In this document: positions 19,985 through 31,191 of the stretch, one piece after another
Position numbering within the stretch: position 1 is the first letter of the stretch
How the letters are laid out: each line of letters starts with the position of its first letter
Assembly (NCBI GenBank): GCA_922989275.2
Contig: OV277874.1
Location: forward strand, 20,696,154-20,760,153
Direction: 5' to 3'
From: Gari tellinella
Taxonomy: Eukaryota; Mollusca; Bivalvia; Cardiida; Psammobiidae
Length of the DNA: 64,000 nucleotides
The notes under the pieces: model-generated
The model's database searches: none
Told to the model about the DNA's origin: nothing
What the model saw: the letters and a program-made list of their open reading frames with translations, nothing else
Position numbers and translations under genes: made by a program

Positions 19985-20180
19985 CAATTTCTTATCATAA
20001 TCATTATCATCATCATCTCTGATCATTGATTCAATTACTAGGTTTTCAATTCATCATCATCATCATCATCTCTGATCATTGACCCAATCGTCATCATCTC
20101 TGATCATTGACCCAATTACTAGGTTTTCAATTCATATCATCATCATCTCTGATCATTGACCCAATTCCTAGGTTTTCAAT
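19985..20180 (+). repeat. CAT-rich minisatellite
   Basis: ATC/CAT triplets alternate with CTCTGATCATTGACCCAATT and ACTAGGTTTTCAATTCAT, three to four units. Confidence 0.85.
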
Positions 20181-20624
20181 TCATTATCATGTTAATCAAT
20201 TTGCATGTTTATTGTCTTCAATATAATGGGGCAAAAAAGGCCAATTGCAATATTTGCAGTATTTTAATCAGGAATCAGTGTCCAGTTTTAATCTACAATT
20301 TTAGCATGACAGGCACCAACGGTACTAAGCTTTTGAGTTGAGTCTGCAGTAGTTTTCAAACATTTGATTGGTCAGATTTGAGCCTAGGCTTGAGAATGAT
20401 ATCAGACTCGGCTCAAAAGCTTTATAACCTTGGACCCTGGTATTCTGAGAAACATGAGGTATTCTGAACCTAGTAAGATTGCTTTAATTCTTAGCCTTCT
20501 AATCACCTGCTTATTGTAAATAGTGTGTATTTAGACCAGATGTCATGTTATAGAGCGTTGGATCTGGATCCAAACTGTTTTCAATATGCAAGTAGTTAAC
20601 TTTATTGATAGGCATGTTTTTATG

Positions 20625-20806
20625 TTAGTCCAGATTACGAGGAGTGAACTGAGTTTTTCTTACACCATTTTCTGCCCAATATTACGTTGTGACTCCCTTT
20701 TAGAATTGTCTCTATAAGACAATATGAATGAATAGTATCAACATAGGGTTAAGTGTGCTCGTAAGGATTTTCATATTTGAAAATACACCCCTTATCTGTA
20801 GTCCTG
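20625..20806 (+). mobile_element. Old A MITE
   Basis: AGTCCAGATTACGAGGAG to CCTTATCTGTAGTCCTG; the hairpin is degraded to GTCTCTATAAGAC. Confidence 0.6.
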
Positions 20807-20853
20807 TACTTTGTCATAGAGTATTCTAGGGACAGTGCAATTGAATAAAAATA

Positions 20854-21703
20854 CAGTGCTCCCTCTCTACAACAACACCCAATGGGTGACAAAGGTTGTC
20901 TGTGTTGTTGGGAGGGAATTGTTTTAGGTAGGGAAAATTTATGCCCTGAAAGTGCAAACAGTTTGAATCCAGATAAGAAGCTGCGTAACGCAGCTTCTGA
21001 TCAGGATTCAAACTGTTTGACATTCATCATTATACTGTATTTCTTAAAAATGGCCAATATGTGAATAGGGGGGAAAAACAGCAGACAACAATGTTATGGG
21101 TAAATGCAGACAGTGTTTGCAACAGAGAAAGAGTAGGACAAAGCTATCTTGTTTGGAAACTAGGGCTGACTATTGAGGCCAATTTCTACTATTGCGATAG
21201 TATTGCTATTGCAAGAAACGCTATTGCGATAGTATTGCTATTGCCAGGTTACTATTGCAATACTAATTACTATCACGATAGTTCAATGTCTTACAATAAT
21301 CTGTCCATTTTCTTTTACGTAGCCGTAATAGCCCCAGACTGGCGATTTTGCGCTTTCGTTTTTTACCGAACAAAATCTCATAGTGTTCGACGCCATATTA
21401 TTGTTATTGTAAACAACAGTAACATTGACTAAAACGTGAGCATAAAAGGACCGAATACTACGTACTTAATAAAAGCATTTTTTGTAATTCGAAGGAATAG
21501 TTATCTTTTAAAGTATAATGAATTTTAAATTCATTAAAAAACTTGTTATATCTCATGACTTTATTTGTTTTCGCCGGTTTATTATAAGAAAATCACGGTC
21601 CCGCATTGCGTTCTAACTAGCGGTGTCCACGCAAAGCTATCTTGTTCGGAAACTGCAACAAGCATTGCTGTAAGAAGGGCATTGTTGTTGGAAGGAAGCA
21701 CTG
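20854..21703 (+). mobile_element. C1 MITE with a second insertion
   Basis: TA then CAGTGCTCCCTCTCTACAAC, ending GGAAGGAAGCACTG then TA. D core at about 20955-21023 (AAGCTGCGTAACGCAGCTTC). A 471-base sequence (21162-21632) interrupts its right half. Confidence 0.85.
21162..21632 (+). mobile_element. Insertion with 22-base direct repeats and an ATTGCGATAGTATTG array
   Basis: Flanked by a near-perfect 22-base repeat (21140-21161 and 21633-21654, one mismatch, core AAAGCTATCTTGTT). Long duplications are typical of target-primed retrotransposition. The left 110 bases are repeats of CTATTGCGATAGTATTG; the rest is unrecognised and carries no convincing protein. Confidence 0.65.
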
Positions 21704-21719
21704 TATACACATAAACACA

Positions 21720-21967
21720 TTAACCCTTTGAACCCTAGTCCCGCATATTGGCGTTCTTTACAAACAGTGTACATGTGAATAGTATATATGTCCTATGCAA
21801 ACAGTGAATACCCAGATCAGAGGCTCCTATGAGCCCTCTGATCTGGGTATTCACTGTTTGTCATAATGCAAAACATTGACAAAAACATCCCTTAAAAGTC
21901 AGAAATGGACTGGACTAAAATGTAAACTGGATTGGTCCATTTAAAGTTTTAGGGAGGAAAGAGTTAA
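21720..21967. mobile_element. R element (TTAA, D2 palindrome)
   Basis: TTAACCCTTTGAACCCTAG to TTTTAGGGAGGAAAGAGTTAA, with palindrome around CAGAGGCTCCTATGAGCCCTC. An inverted complete copy lies at 46126-46376. Confidence 0.82.
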
Positions 21968-22197
21968 ACCATAGCCAAGAATTTACTTATCATTTACAAA
22001 CAGTGTATCTATGAAAATTACACTTGTCCTATGCAAACTGTGAAGACCAAGATCAGAGAGTTAAAGAAACTCAAAATGAGCTGGATCTGCACTGTTTGTC
22101 AATTTACAAAAAATTGTAAAAAAACAACAAAACACAAATAGTAAAAAATGAACTTATTGAAATTTGTGAATTAGATGTTTCATGGGTGAAAATATGT

Positions 22198-22440
22198 GTT
22201 GACCCATTACCCCATAGCCTGTTTCTACTTTTGAAGATATGTGACCACTTAAAGCAGGTTGAAAGTAAAGCAGAATGTGCCTTAAGGCGCATTCTGCTTT
22301 ACTTTCAGCCTGCTTGAATCTATTATCTGATAAAATATAGAAAATATTTCTTATGGTTTTAATTTGTAACAGTATAAATTGGAACTATTTTCTTTAATAG
22401 ATATTTTAATTAAAGGCGTATTTATGGGGTAATGGGTTAA
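22198..22440. mobile_element. B MITE
   Basis: TTGACCCATTACCCCATAGC to TTTATGGGGTAATGGGTTAA, near-consensus, with palindrome AGTAAAGCAGAATGTGCC. R-type fragments lie just before it (about 21990-22110). Confidence 0.92.
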
Positions 22441-22483
22441 TTGAATCTGAATCAATGACTTGAAGCATTAGGAAACACATGTG

Positions 22484-22706
22484 TAAACCCATTCCGCAAG
22501 AAATGAGCCTTTTATTTATTCCTCCACTTAAGAAATAGCTCCTATTTACAGTCATGAATAAGCACTGTAAGAAATATTTTCTATATTCTAGTAGAAGGTA
22601 GCTTAAAGCAGGTTGAATGTACAGAATGCATTCTGCTTAACTCTCATCCTGCTTTAAGTGGTCACATGCTTTCAAGACAAGAAACAAGTTACGGGGAAAT
22701 GGGTTA
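22484..22706. mobile_element. B MITE with short core
   Basis: GTAAACCCATTCCGCAAG to GTTACGGGGAAATGGGTTAA; palindrome reduced to ACAGAATGCATTCTG. Confidence 0.8.
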
Positions 22707-22740
22707 AAGAAAGTAGTTTATGGACAATACAACCAGTATA

Positions 22741-23049
22741 AAGTGCTCCCTCCCTACGTTTGCCTTGCTAAAACAATGTTTGCCACTTATTCCAAAACCA
22801 AGACCATTATGTTGTTGTCTGCTGTTTTTCTCAAAGTTTTATTAGTGGACATTTTGACAAGCAATATTATGACAGGTGACAAATACCTTGAATCTAGATC
22901 AGATGCCGTGTTACTCGGAGTCTGATCTGGATTTAAGCTGTTTGGGAATGTAAGTCAAGTCTTAATTTTCCCATCCTATAATAACTTCCTCCAAACAACA
23001 CACACACTTGTTGTTTCGCCATAGTTTTCGTTGTAGAAAGGGAGCACTG
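22741..23049 (+). mobile_element. C1 MITE
   Basis: AAGTGCTCCCTCCCTACG to GTTGTAGAAAGGGAGCACTG. D core at about 22886-22945 has one altered arm (GATGCCGTGTTACTCGGAG). Confidence 0.8.
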
Positions 23050-23246
23050 TTTAAGGGTTTACACAAGTTTGACTGTATCTATTGTATGTGGTGAAGAAAT
23101 GACTGGATAAAATGGTCTGTTTTAAAGTAGAGAAATGTTTATTATGTTTTAAATTAGCCATGGTGTGTACTGTTGTTAAAGAGGGGATTGAGTTTGTCTC
23201 TTCTATTTCTATTTGTGGCAGGGCAGCATCAAGTGTAGAGAAGACT

Positions 23247-23793
23247 GGGGGCTCCAGATTAGAGAGTGTAAACTAAAACATCCAACATAGCAATTTCAGT
23301 ACAGTGGTCCCTCTCTACAACTACACCCAATGGGAGAAACATATTGTGTGTGTTGTTCGGAGGGAGTCATTATAGGGAGGGAAAATTAAGTTTTGGCTTA
23401 CATTTGCAAACAGCTTGAATCCAGATCAGATGCCGCGTAACGCTGCGTCTGATCTGGATTCAAGCTGTTTGTCACTTGTCATTATATTAAGTCTATCAAA
23501 ATGTCTAGTTATATGTAACTTTGAGAATAAAAACAGCAGACATCAATTCAAAGCAGACGATATTGTAGCAGTAAAGGCGTTAGACATAATTTTCTTGTTT
23601 AGGGAATTGCGGCAAGGGTGGTTGTAAAGAGGGAGTCGTTGCTGGAAGGCCGTTGTAGGGAGGGAGCACTGTATTTGAAATAATTCATAATTTCTCCACC
23701 AAATCCTGTGATGTGACTTATTAGAATCGTCTATTACATAGTGTAAAGACACAGGGATTTTAGTTTTTGATGACCCGCCTGATCTGGAGCTCT
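23247..23793 (+). mobile_element. A MITE split by a C1 MITE
   Basis: GGGGGCTCCAGATTAGAGAG to GCCTGATCTGGAGCTCTT; the C1 copy at 23302-23671 occupies its left third. Confidence 0.75.
23302..23671 (+). mobile_element. C1 MITE nested in an A MITE
   Basis: TA then CAGTGGTCCCTCTCTACAAC, ending TAGGGAGGGAGCACTG then TA. D core at about 23406-23470 (GATGCCGCGTAACGCTGCG, one mismatch between arms). Confidence 0.88.
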
Positions 23794-23929
23794 TGGAAGA
23801 TATTCTATGAGATCTATTGTACAGTGTGAAGATTTGTAAATAAAGCACAGAGTGTATATAACCACCTATACAACATTGTACATAGACGCTGTACATACTA
23901 AACAAGACACCATATTCACATCTTTATCC

Positions 23930-24030
23930 TAGGGCTCTAGATAAGGGAGAATAAACTGAAACAAATCCTATGGTTTAATTAAGAAATAAAGATTTTAGTT
24001 TTTGAAATACTCCCCTTATCTGGAGCCCTG
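23930..24030. mobile_element. Deleted A MITE (101 bases, no hairpin)
   Basis: Has TAGGGCTCTAGATAAGGG and CTTATCTGGAGCCCTG but lacks the whole central hairpin. Confidence 0.8.
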
Positions 24031-24093
24031 TTGATCCTATATAGCTGGTAATCAAGACAAGACGGGAGCTGTGTTAAGATTTTCAACAGTTTG

Positions 24094-24299
24094 CAGAGCT
24101 CCAGATAAGGGGAGTATTTTTTTTAAAAAAAAAACTAAAATTTTTATTTCTGCATTAAACCCTATGGTGTTACTACTCATTAGAACCGTCTCTTTGAGAC
24201 GATTCTAATGAGTAGTTACAACATAGGATTTGGTGCTGAAATAAATGATAAATTGTGGAATTCATTCGTTCAGTTTACTCGCTTTAATCTGGAGCCCTG
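24094..24299 (-). mobile_element. A MITE
   Basis: CAGAGCTCCAGATAAGGGG to CTTTAATCTGGAGCCCTG. ACAGTTTG and ACAGTTTC flank it and could be an 8-base duplication. Confidence 0.82.
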
Positions 24300-24502
24300 A
24301 CAGTTTCTTTGTTTTACTTTTGTTTACTAGAACATGTAAATTAAAATCTAACCATGTTACGAGAAAACCTCAGATTAGTTGAATTGCAAACAGTGCAGAC
24401 CCAGACATCTTGTCATAGTCTACACTGTTAGCTGTACAACAAATACACTAGTATGTTAACTAAGTTATTGACCAGACACATCGTATGAGCCGACAGCTAG
24501 TC

Positions 24503-24741
24503 TTAACCCTTTACTCCATACATACTCATTTTTACGCCTTTAATTTTATTTCAACACTGAAGAAAATAGTTCCAGTTTATACAGTCATGAATATACACCA
24601 TTACGAAATGTTTTCTTTATTCTAGCAGATGGCAGCTAAGCTTAAAGCAGGCTGAAAGTAAAGCAGAATGCTTTATTTTCAACCTGCTTTATGCGGTCCC
24701 AAATCTTCAATACTTGTAAAGGGCTATGGAGCAAAGGGTTT
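24503..24741. mobile_element. B MITE
   Basis: TTAACCCTTTACTCCATACA to GGGCTATGGAGCAAAGGGTT; core arms shortened (AAAGCAGAATGCTTTATTTT). Confidence 0.85.
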
Positions 24742-24833
24742 ATCTATGCGACAATAAGGCTGGCTTTATCATGGCACAGTTCAATTAAGTTCTGTTTCAT
24801 ATAATAAACGATGTCAAGTCATTTACAGAATTA

Positions 24834-24970
24834 ATGTTCAAATATAAGGCAACCTTTATGAAGTGTTGTTAAACCATTAGCATGTTGTATCATGATTCAT
24901 AGATAAATAAAACAATGTTCAAATATAAGGCAACCTTTATGAAGTGTTGTTGAATCATAAGCATGCTATG
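24834..24970 (+). repeat. Direct duplication of ~80 bases
   Basis: ATGTTCAAATATAAGGCAAC and CTTTATGAAGTGTTGTT recur 80 bases apart, with diverged remainder. No coding signal. Confidence 0.8.
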
Positions 24971-25189
24971 GATGCATTACAAACCTTTGTTGTTAACAGT
25001 TTGGATCCGGATTAGACTGTTATTCTGTGTCATGTCTGGATTCAAACTCTTTGCAAATCTCTGATTATTTTCGTAAATAAAATGGCAGCCGTCTGATTAT
25101 AGTCGTTATAAATAAAATGGCAGCCGAATCAACTCAGAGAATTAGGCCGCAGACTGCAGTTTTTGCAGATCAAAACGTTTGCCTGTATG

Positions 25190-25442
25190 TTAACCCACTA
25201 TTTCATAAATACGCCTTTTGACGCCTCCAATTTATTCCTACACTGAAGAAAATAGTTCCAATTAATACAGTAATAAATATGTATCGGAAGAAATATGTTC
25301 TATAATCTAGCAGATGGTAGCTTAAAGCAGGCTGAAAGTAAAGCAGAATGCGCCTTAATGGCACATTCTGCTTTACTTTCAACCTGCTTTAAGTAGTAAC
25401 CTATTATCAATACTAGAAATAGGCTATGAGGTAATGGGTTAA
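25190..25442. mobile_element. B MITE
   Basis: TTAACCCACTATTTCATAAA to GGCTATGAGGTAATGGGTTAA with a strong palindrome. A worn D palindrome (24991-25052) lies upstream. Confidence 0.9.
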
Positions 25443-25597
25443 TGGTTAGATGCTAAACTACTGAGGTATGAGCGAGGCCCGTGTCAGATGTTTTGTACAT
25501 ATGTAAATATTTGGTTCCCTTTACTTCTGCAGGGCCTCCGATAAGAGGAAGTAAGTCTCCTCTTTTATCATGCATAAAGTTTTGACATTTTAAATTT

Positions 25598-25800
25598 AAA
25601 GTAAAACCTCCCTGTTACGACCACTAAAATGAAGGTTAATTGATTGTATAAGAAACAGGTGACAGCTTAAAGCAAGAGGTGACAGTAAAACAGAAAGCTC
25701 CCAAAGGAGCTTTCTGTTTTACTGTCATCTAGCTTTAACCAGTAGCCTGTCCTAAACATTTAATAATTAATATAATTTTGTTGTCGTAATAGAGAATCTG
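25598..25800. mobile_element. C4 MITE
   Basis: AGTAAAACCTCCCTGTTACG to TTGTCGTAATAGAGAATCTG, with palindrome CAGTAAAACAGAAAGCTCCC and inverse. A-derived fragments follow to about 26018. Confidence 0.75.
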
Positions 25801-26019
25801 CCTGATCTGACTACTCATAAGAATAGTCTCTGCTGCATGAAATACTATGGTGTGACTACTCATTAGCATCACCCAGGCTTCATCAAACCATGTTTAAAAC
25901 GATTCTAATGAGTAGTCACACCATAGTTTTTGATGTAGACATAAAGATTTTAGTTTTCGGAATAATTCCTTTATCTTCACCAAACTCTATGGTGTGACTA
26001 CTCAATTAGTCTTGCCTCT

Positions 26020-26259
26020 TTAACCCCATTACTCCAAAAATGGGCCTTTCATTTATTCTTCCACTGATGAAAATAGTTCCAAATTATATTGTCAAGAATA
26101 TGTACCATTGGAATAAGATTTTTTTTTATATCATTTCAGGCAGTAGCTTAAAGCAGGCTGAAAGTAAAGCAGAATGTACCTTAAGGCACATGCTGCTTTA
26201 CTTTCAAGCTGCTTGAAGTGGTCATCTATCTTCAATACTAGATATAGGCTAGGGGATAA
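26020..26259. mobile_element. B MITE
   Basis: TTAACCCCATTACTCCAAAA to TAGGCTAGGGGATAA; palindrome AGTAAAGCAGAATGTACC. Confidence 0.82.
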
Positions 26260-26303
26260 TTCTAATCAGTATTGACACCATAATGTTTGATGCAGACATA
26301 ATA

Positions 26304-26533
26304 CAGTGGAGAATCTGTTATTCTTTCCCGTTTAAACGCAAAGCACTAAAACGTAGAAAAGAACAACTTATGGACAATTCTGATAATTCCTGTTTTTCTT
26401 GGTGGCAAACAGTTATGAGCCTGATCAGACGCCGGGTTACCCGGCGTCTTATCTGGCTCCAAACTGTTTGTAATTGAAATAATAGTTTTAGCGTAAACGC
26501 GTTTATTGGAAAAGAATAACAGATTCTCCACTG
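26304..26533 (+). mobile_element. C2 MITE
   Basis: TA then CAGTGGAGAATCTGTTATTC, ending GAATAACAGATTCTCCACTG then TA. D core at about 26405-26471 around GCCGGGTTACCCGGC. Confidence 0.9.
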
Positions 26534-26603
26534 TACCCTTAGCTGGAGCCATGAGAGTTTTGTTTAGGCTTGTAGGAACTTTCTGCAATACTGTTATCCT
26601 GCA

Positions 26604-26855
26604 TTAACCCTTTTCCCCATAGAAGCGCCTTTTAGTGAATATGATTTATTCCTCCGCTGAAGAAAATAGTCCCAATTTAATCAGTCATGAATACATTTTA
26701 TATGGAAAATTTTCTATATTCTAGCGCTGGATAGCTTAAAGTAGGCTGAAAGTAAAGTAGAATGCGCCTTAAGGCGCATTCTGCTTTACTTTCAACCTAC
26801 TTTAAGTAGTCACCTATCTTCACTACTAGACATATGCTATGAGGGATAGGGTTAA
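26604..26855. mobile_element. B MITE, first of a joined pair
   Basis: TTAACCCTTTTCCCCATAG to TGAGGGATAGGGTTAA. Its right TTAA (26852-26855) is also the left TTAA of the next element. Confidence 0.9.
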
Positions 26856-27070
26856 CCCTTTCCCACATAGCATATCTCTAGTATTGAATATAGGTGTCCA
26901 CTTAAAGCAGGTTGAAAGTAAAGCAGAACCTGCTTTAAGCCATCATCTGCTAGAATATAGAAAATATTTTGTATTATACATATTTATGAATGTGTAAATT
27001 GGAACTATTTTCTTCAGGGCAAGAATAAACTGAATGCGCTAAAAGGCGCTTCTATGGGGGAAAGGGTTAA
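26852..27070. mobile_element. B MITE, second of a joined pair
   Basis: TTAACCCTTTCCCACATAGC to TATGGGGGAAAGGGTTAA; opposite orientation to its partner, with most of the palindrome lost. Confidence 0.9.
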
Positions 27071-27099
27071 GCAGCCACCTGTTCTTTGAGCTCTGTATA

Positions 27100-27308
27100 C
27101 AGTAAAACCTCTCTATCTCTACCATGCACATGTTAATTAGGTGTTTACAACAGGTGACTGCTTAAAGTAAGGTGACAGTAAAACAGAAAGCTCCTTGTAG
27201 GAGCTTTCTGTTTTACTGTCACTATACTTTAAGCTAACTCCTGTCTTTCATACTTTCATTCAACCAATTAGCTTCAGTTTTAGTGGTTGTAATAGAGAGG
27301 TTTTGCTG
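27100..27308. mobile_element. C4 MITE
   Basis: TA then CAGTAAAACCTCTCTATC, ending AATAGAGAGGTTTTGCTG then TA; palindrome CAGTAAAACAGAAAGCTCC around TTGTAG. Confidence 0.88.
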
Positions 27309-27580
27309 TATCTCTGTTGCGAGATTGACCAGCAAATTAAGTTTGGACGACAGAGAAACATTTTCCGAGTTGTTATAGTAGAATGTTTAACAAGAGAAAG
27401 GGATTTCACATGCTACACTGCTTTTACTTTATGTTGAAATGACCTGTCATTCGTCTATCATGTGATTATTAGGCAGCAACACCCATTTTATTTGTAAATA
27501 GTCAACTTACCGTTTTAGTTGTATTTTTATTGAAAGCATGTTTACTTTCAGTTTTAAATTTCCTATCACACTTTGTGTCG
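27309..27580. other. Unassigned sequence
   Basis: No repeat boundary or gene signal recognised. Confidence 0.3.
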
Positions 27581-27804
27581 TTAACCCATTACCCCATAGC
27601 CTGTTTCTAGTTTTGAAGATAGGTGACCACTTAAAGCAGATTGAAAGTAAAGCAGAATGCGCCTTAAGGCGCATTCTACTTTACTTTCAGCCTGCTTTAA
27701 GCTACCATCTGCTAGAATATAGATTGAATAGATTGCAACTATTTTTCTTCAGTGGAGGAATAAATGAAAGGCGTTAATTGCGTATCTATGGAGTAAAGGG
27801 TTAA
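27581..27804. mobile_element. B MITE
   Basis: TTAACCCATTACCCCATAGC to CTATGGAGTAAAGGGTTAA; palindrome centred on GCGCCTTAAGGCGC with one arm change. Confidence 0.92.
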
Positions 27805-28049
27805 ATGAGCTTCTTGTTACTCCGTTTGGAGATATTCTTGTCTACGCTTTCTCTCCCTCGTAGCTGTCAATGCAAATCTCTCATCTCTAACTGATACTTA
27901 CAGAGAACATGACAAGAGTACACTTGTCCAATGCAAACCGTGTAGAATCTGATTGCAGAGCTCCTGTAGAAGCAATGTGATCAGGATCTACCCACTTTGT
28001 TCATTTTGGGGAAAAAACAAGAAAAAACAACCCTTAATAGTCAAAAATG

Positions 28050-28304
28050 GACTCTTTCAACACTAAGCAACTCTCGACGTTGTGGGTCATTTGCTTCCCT
28101 TCTAGATCTTTTGAGTTATCAAAATATAAATCAGTGCTTGGAAATCTGGATAGTTTAATAAATATTTCTCTAAAACTTAGCATTCAGTGTATACTCTGAT
28201 CAGAGGGCTCCTGAAGAAGTGAACGAGCCCTCTGATTTGGGCCTACACTGTTTGCAAATGTAATTAGTATATTTTAAAGAGGTCCATAGTGTTGAAAGAG
28301 TTAA
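28050..28304. mobile_element. Q element with D2 palindrome
   Basis: CTCTTTCAACACTAAGCAAC to GTTGAAAGAGTTAA, with arms GATCAGAGGGCTCCTGAAG and GAGCCCTCTGATTTGGGCC. R-type remnants precede it from about 27900. Confidence 0.75.
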
Positions 28305-28352
28305 TTGGAAACTGGAATTGTCCATAAAAAGTAAAAGTAAATGCTAATAGGA

Positions 28353-28575
28353 CAGGGCTGCCATTTCTCCGGATTTTTCCTAGATCTTCGGATTTTTTTC
28401 TCTAATACATGGTAGCTTAAGGTGCATTCTGCTTTACTTTCAACCTGCCTTAAGCATCACTTGTCTTAAAAACTAGAAGCAGACTATGGATTAAAGATAT
28501 GATCAGGAAAATCGGGCTTGAAAAATTGAAAAATATGAAATCTTAGAAAAAAAATTATCAACTTATGGCAGGCCT
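28353..28575 (-). mobile_element. F MITE containing a B-type core
   Basis: CAGGGCTGCCATTTCTCCGG to CAACTTATGGCAGGCCTG. Inside is one arm of the B core (AGGTGCATTCTGCTTTAC) and ACTAGAAGCAGACTATGG. Confidence 0.8.
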
Positions 28576-29330
28576 GCTAGGATATGTACTACATTTTCAT
28601 TTGTTAGTCATCAGGTCAGAGAAGTGCTATATTTGTGAGTAGCTGCTTAAAAAGTTTGTCATTCTTAATTATTACATGACATCTACGCACTAGTATGTTT
28701 CTTGTTAAGAGTTATCTCCCTTTACAGTCTAAAATTATCTCCCTTGGCAAAAATTCCAGTTTTCCAAATTTAGTCTAGATTTACCTTCAATGAAAGTCTA
28801 TAAGTACTTTTTCTTGACTTAAACTTAATGCAGTTGCCTTTCCTGGATAATCTCTTGAGTGTAGGTTGTTTTCCTAAAGTCTAGAATTACCATTTTTTGA
28901 CAGTATTAAGTTAATGTCTCTGACAATATATATTTACTGATGCTTACAAAAACCAAGAGTAGTGGAAAAACAACCTGTGAAGTGTTAGTGCATTGCCAAG
29001 GGAGATAATCCAGTGGTAGCTTCTTTTAGTAATTATTTGCAAATGTCAACAAGGGAAATAATCATGTTTGAATTAAATCCAATTTTGATTAACACATATT
29101 GTGAAGGGAGATAACAAAGTGAGAGTTTCTATTGTTCTCTTCATGCAAAACATCGTCAAGGGAGATAACCCAGTTGCAGCTTCCATTAGTTTTCTATGTT
29201 TTTATAGGGCACCCATTATTTCAATGTATTAAAATGATTGAATAGTCTCCCCTGTTTTCATGTTTTCTTTCGAGCCATACTCTATTAAGATAAGAGTTGT
29301 TATATTCAGATGTTAATGATTTTTTGGCTG
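28576..29330. repeat. Region with six AAGGGAGATAA-type motifs, otherwise unassigned
   Basis: GTTATCTCCCTT, ATTATCTCCCTTGG, AAGGGAGATAATCC, AAGGGAAATAATC, GAAGGGAGATAAC and AAGGGAGATAACCC occur at about 28707, 28734, 28998, 29053, 29103 and 29159. The first two are inverted relative to the rest. No coding frame. Confidence 0.7.
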
Positions 29331-29331
29331 C

Positions 29332-29525
29332 CCAATGCTCAAGATAAGGGGAGTATTTAAAAAACTAAAATCTTTTATTTCTGCATTAAGTCGTATAGTG
29401 TTACTACTCATTAGAATCGTCTTGAATAGACAATTCTAAAGAGTAGTAACACCATAGGATTTGGTGCTGAAATGAGTGGAAAACTGTTGGATTTGTTCAG
29501 TTTACTCTCTCTTTTCTGGAGCCCT
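29332..29525 (-). mobile_element. A MITE
   Basis: ATGCTCAAGATAAGGGGAG to CTTTTCTGGAGCCCTG with hairpin GAATCGTCTTGAATAGAC. Confidence 0.85.
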
Positions 29526-29555
29526 GGCTGCCTATCTCGACCTGAATGGTAATTG

Positions 29556-29630
29556 CAAATAACTGTGATCCAGATCGGACAGCACATAACATGATCAGTC
29601 AGTTTCTGATGAAGATCCATACTGTTTGAC
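29556..29630. repeat. Degenerate D palindrome
   Basis: GCAAATAACTGTGATCCAGATC pairs imperfectly with GATCCATACTGTTTGAC (arms written in part). A truncated Q element follows (29637-29830). Confidence 0.55.
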
Positions 29631-29830
29631 AATTGTCTTTCACTCTTTCAACACAAAGTAACTCTTGTGGGTTATAAGGTTCCCTTGTGGATCTTTTCAA
29701 GTTACAAAAGAAGTTACAAAAAAACAAACCAGTCTACTGGGATAAATACTGGTCTAAAATAGCAAACATTGCAGACTCTGATCAGAGGGCTTCTATTAGA
29801 TCAGAGTCTACACTGCTTGCAAATGTAATG

Positions 29831-30311
29831 CAGTGCTTCTTCTCTATAACAGTCCTCCGAACATTATTCCTCCTTACAACGTTCCCTGTCTGTCACTCGT
29901 TCTACTGTAAAATACGTAACTTAGAAGAAAAAAGGGCAAATTTATAACAATTTTAACCCTTTCCCCAATAGAAGCGCCTTTTAGCGGATATGATTTATTC
30001 ATCCGCTGAAGAAAATAGTTCCAATTTAATCAGCAATGAATATGTATTATAGGGAATATTTTCTATATTATAGCACATGATAGCTTAAAGCAGGCTGAAA
30101 GTAAAGCAGAATGCGCCCTAAGGTGCATTCTGCTTTACTTTCAACCTGCTTTAAGTAGTCACCTAACTTAAGTACTAGAAATAGGCTATCAGGTAAAGAG
30201 TTAAGCAGTGAAAGATTGAGATATAATTGTCTTGTTTGGGGAACAGCGGTAAGCATTGTTGTAAGGAAGGGGGGAAAAAGTTGTCCGAAGGGCCGTTATA
30301 GGGAGGGAGCG
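29831..30311. mobile_element. C1 MITE remnant holding a B MITE
   Basis: CAGTGCTTCTTCTCTATAAC and CTCCTTACAACGTTCC at the left; GTTATAGGGAGGGAGC at the right. A B element occupies 29953-30204. The D core is absent. Confidence 0.65.
29953..30204. mobile_element. B MITE nested in C1
   Basis: TTAACCCTTTCCCCAATAG to GGCTATCAGGTAAAGAGTTAA; strong palindrome AGTAAAGCAGAATGCGCC. Confidence 0.9.
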
Positions 30312-30451
30312 ATATATTGCATATACATTGTACATGTATTTAATACCAAACAGATAAGTGGTTTCTGATTTGACCCTGTTTTAGAAAAGTTGTGTTACAC
30401 CATTGAAAGATCTAAATGTCCCCACCCATCCCCCATCCCAATACTCTGGTA

Positions 30452-30697
30452 CAGTGGAGAATCTGTTATTCTTTCCCAATAAACGCGTTTACGCTAAACC
30501 TATTATTTGCAGTGCAAACAGTTTGGAGCCAGATCAGACGCCGGGTAACCCGGCGTCTGATCAGGCTTCAAACTGTTTGCCACCAAGATAAACATAAAAT
30601 ATCAGAATTGTCCAAAAATTGTTCTTTTCTACGTTTTAGCGCTTTGCGTTTGCGTACGTTTGCGTTTAAACGGGAAAGAATAACAGATTCTCCACTG
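30452..30697 (-). mobile_element. C2 MITE
   Basis: TA then CAGTGGAGAATCTGTTATTC, ending ACAGATTCTCCACTG then TA. D core about 30511-30579 around GCCGGGTAACCCGGC. Almost identical to 34211-34456. Confidence 0.93.
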
Positions 30698-30971
30698 TAT
30701 CACAGAAAGTGCCATATAAATGTACAAACTTGTGTTTGTAATTAGCAAATCAATTTCTTTTAACATGGTTATGTGAAAATGCAAAAAATCTGTTATAGAC
30801 AATTAATGTGTTGTTTGATTCTTGCTAGTCTGTTTACTGTCACTGCGTCAATGAATAGGTCATACAGCGCCATTAAATTCAAATTCTTTGTGATACTCAG
30901 TACATGTTGAATGATTCTTGTTCGGGAAGAGTTATCTTCCTTTACAGTATATCATTTGATGCATTTTCAGG

Positions 30972-31191
30972 TTAACACATTCAACCCAAGTGAGGAGTAT
31001 ACTTGTCATTTACAAACAGTGTACCTGTGAGGATTACACTTGTCCCATGCAAACTGTGTAGACCCTGAGGATCTACACTGTTTGTCACTTTGAAATATAC
31101 TGTTAAAATCAACTCTAAATAGGCAAAAATAGACTAGTTTTAATTTGAAATTGGAATTGTTCATTTAATGTTTCAGGGGAGAATGAGTTAA
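30972..31191. mobile_element. R element, palindrome mostly deleted
   Basis: TTAACACATTCAACCCAAG to TTTCAGGGGAGAATGAGTTAA. GTCACTTTGAAATATACTG is the uninterrupted form of the site occupied at 40839. Confidence 0.8.

Noticed and set aside
21061..21432. 123-codon plus-strand frame
   Set aside because: Crosses the junction of a C1 MITE and the ATTGCGATAG insertion, so it is a chance fusion.
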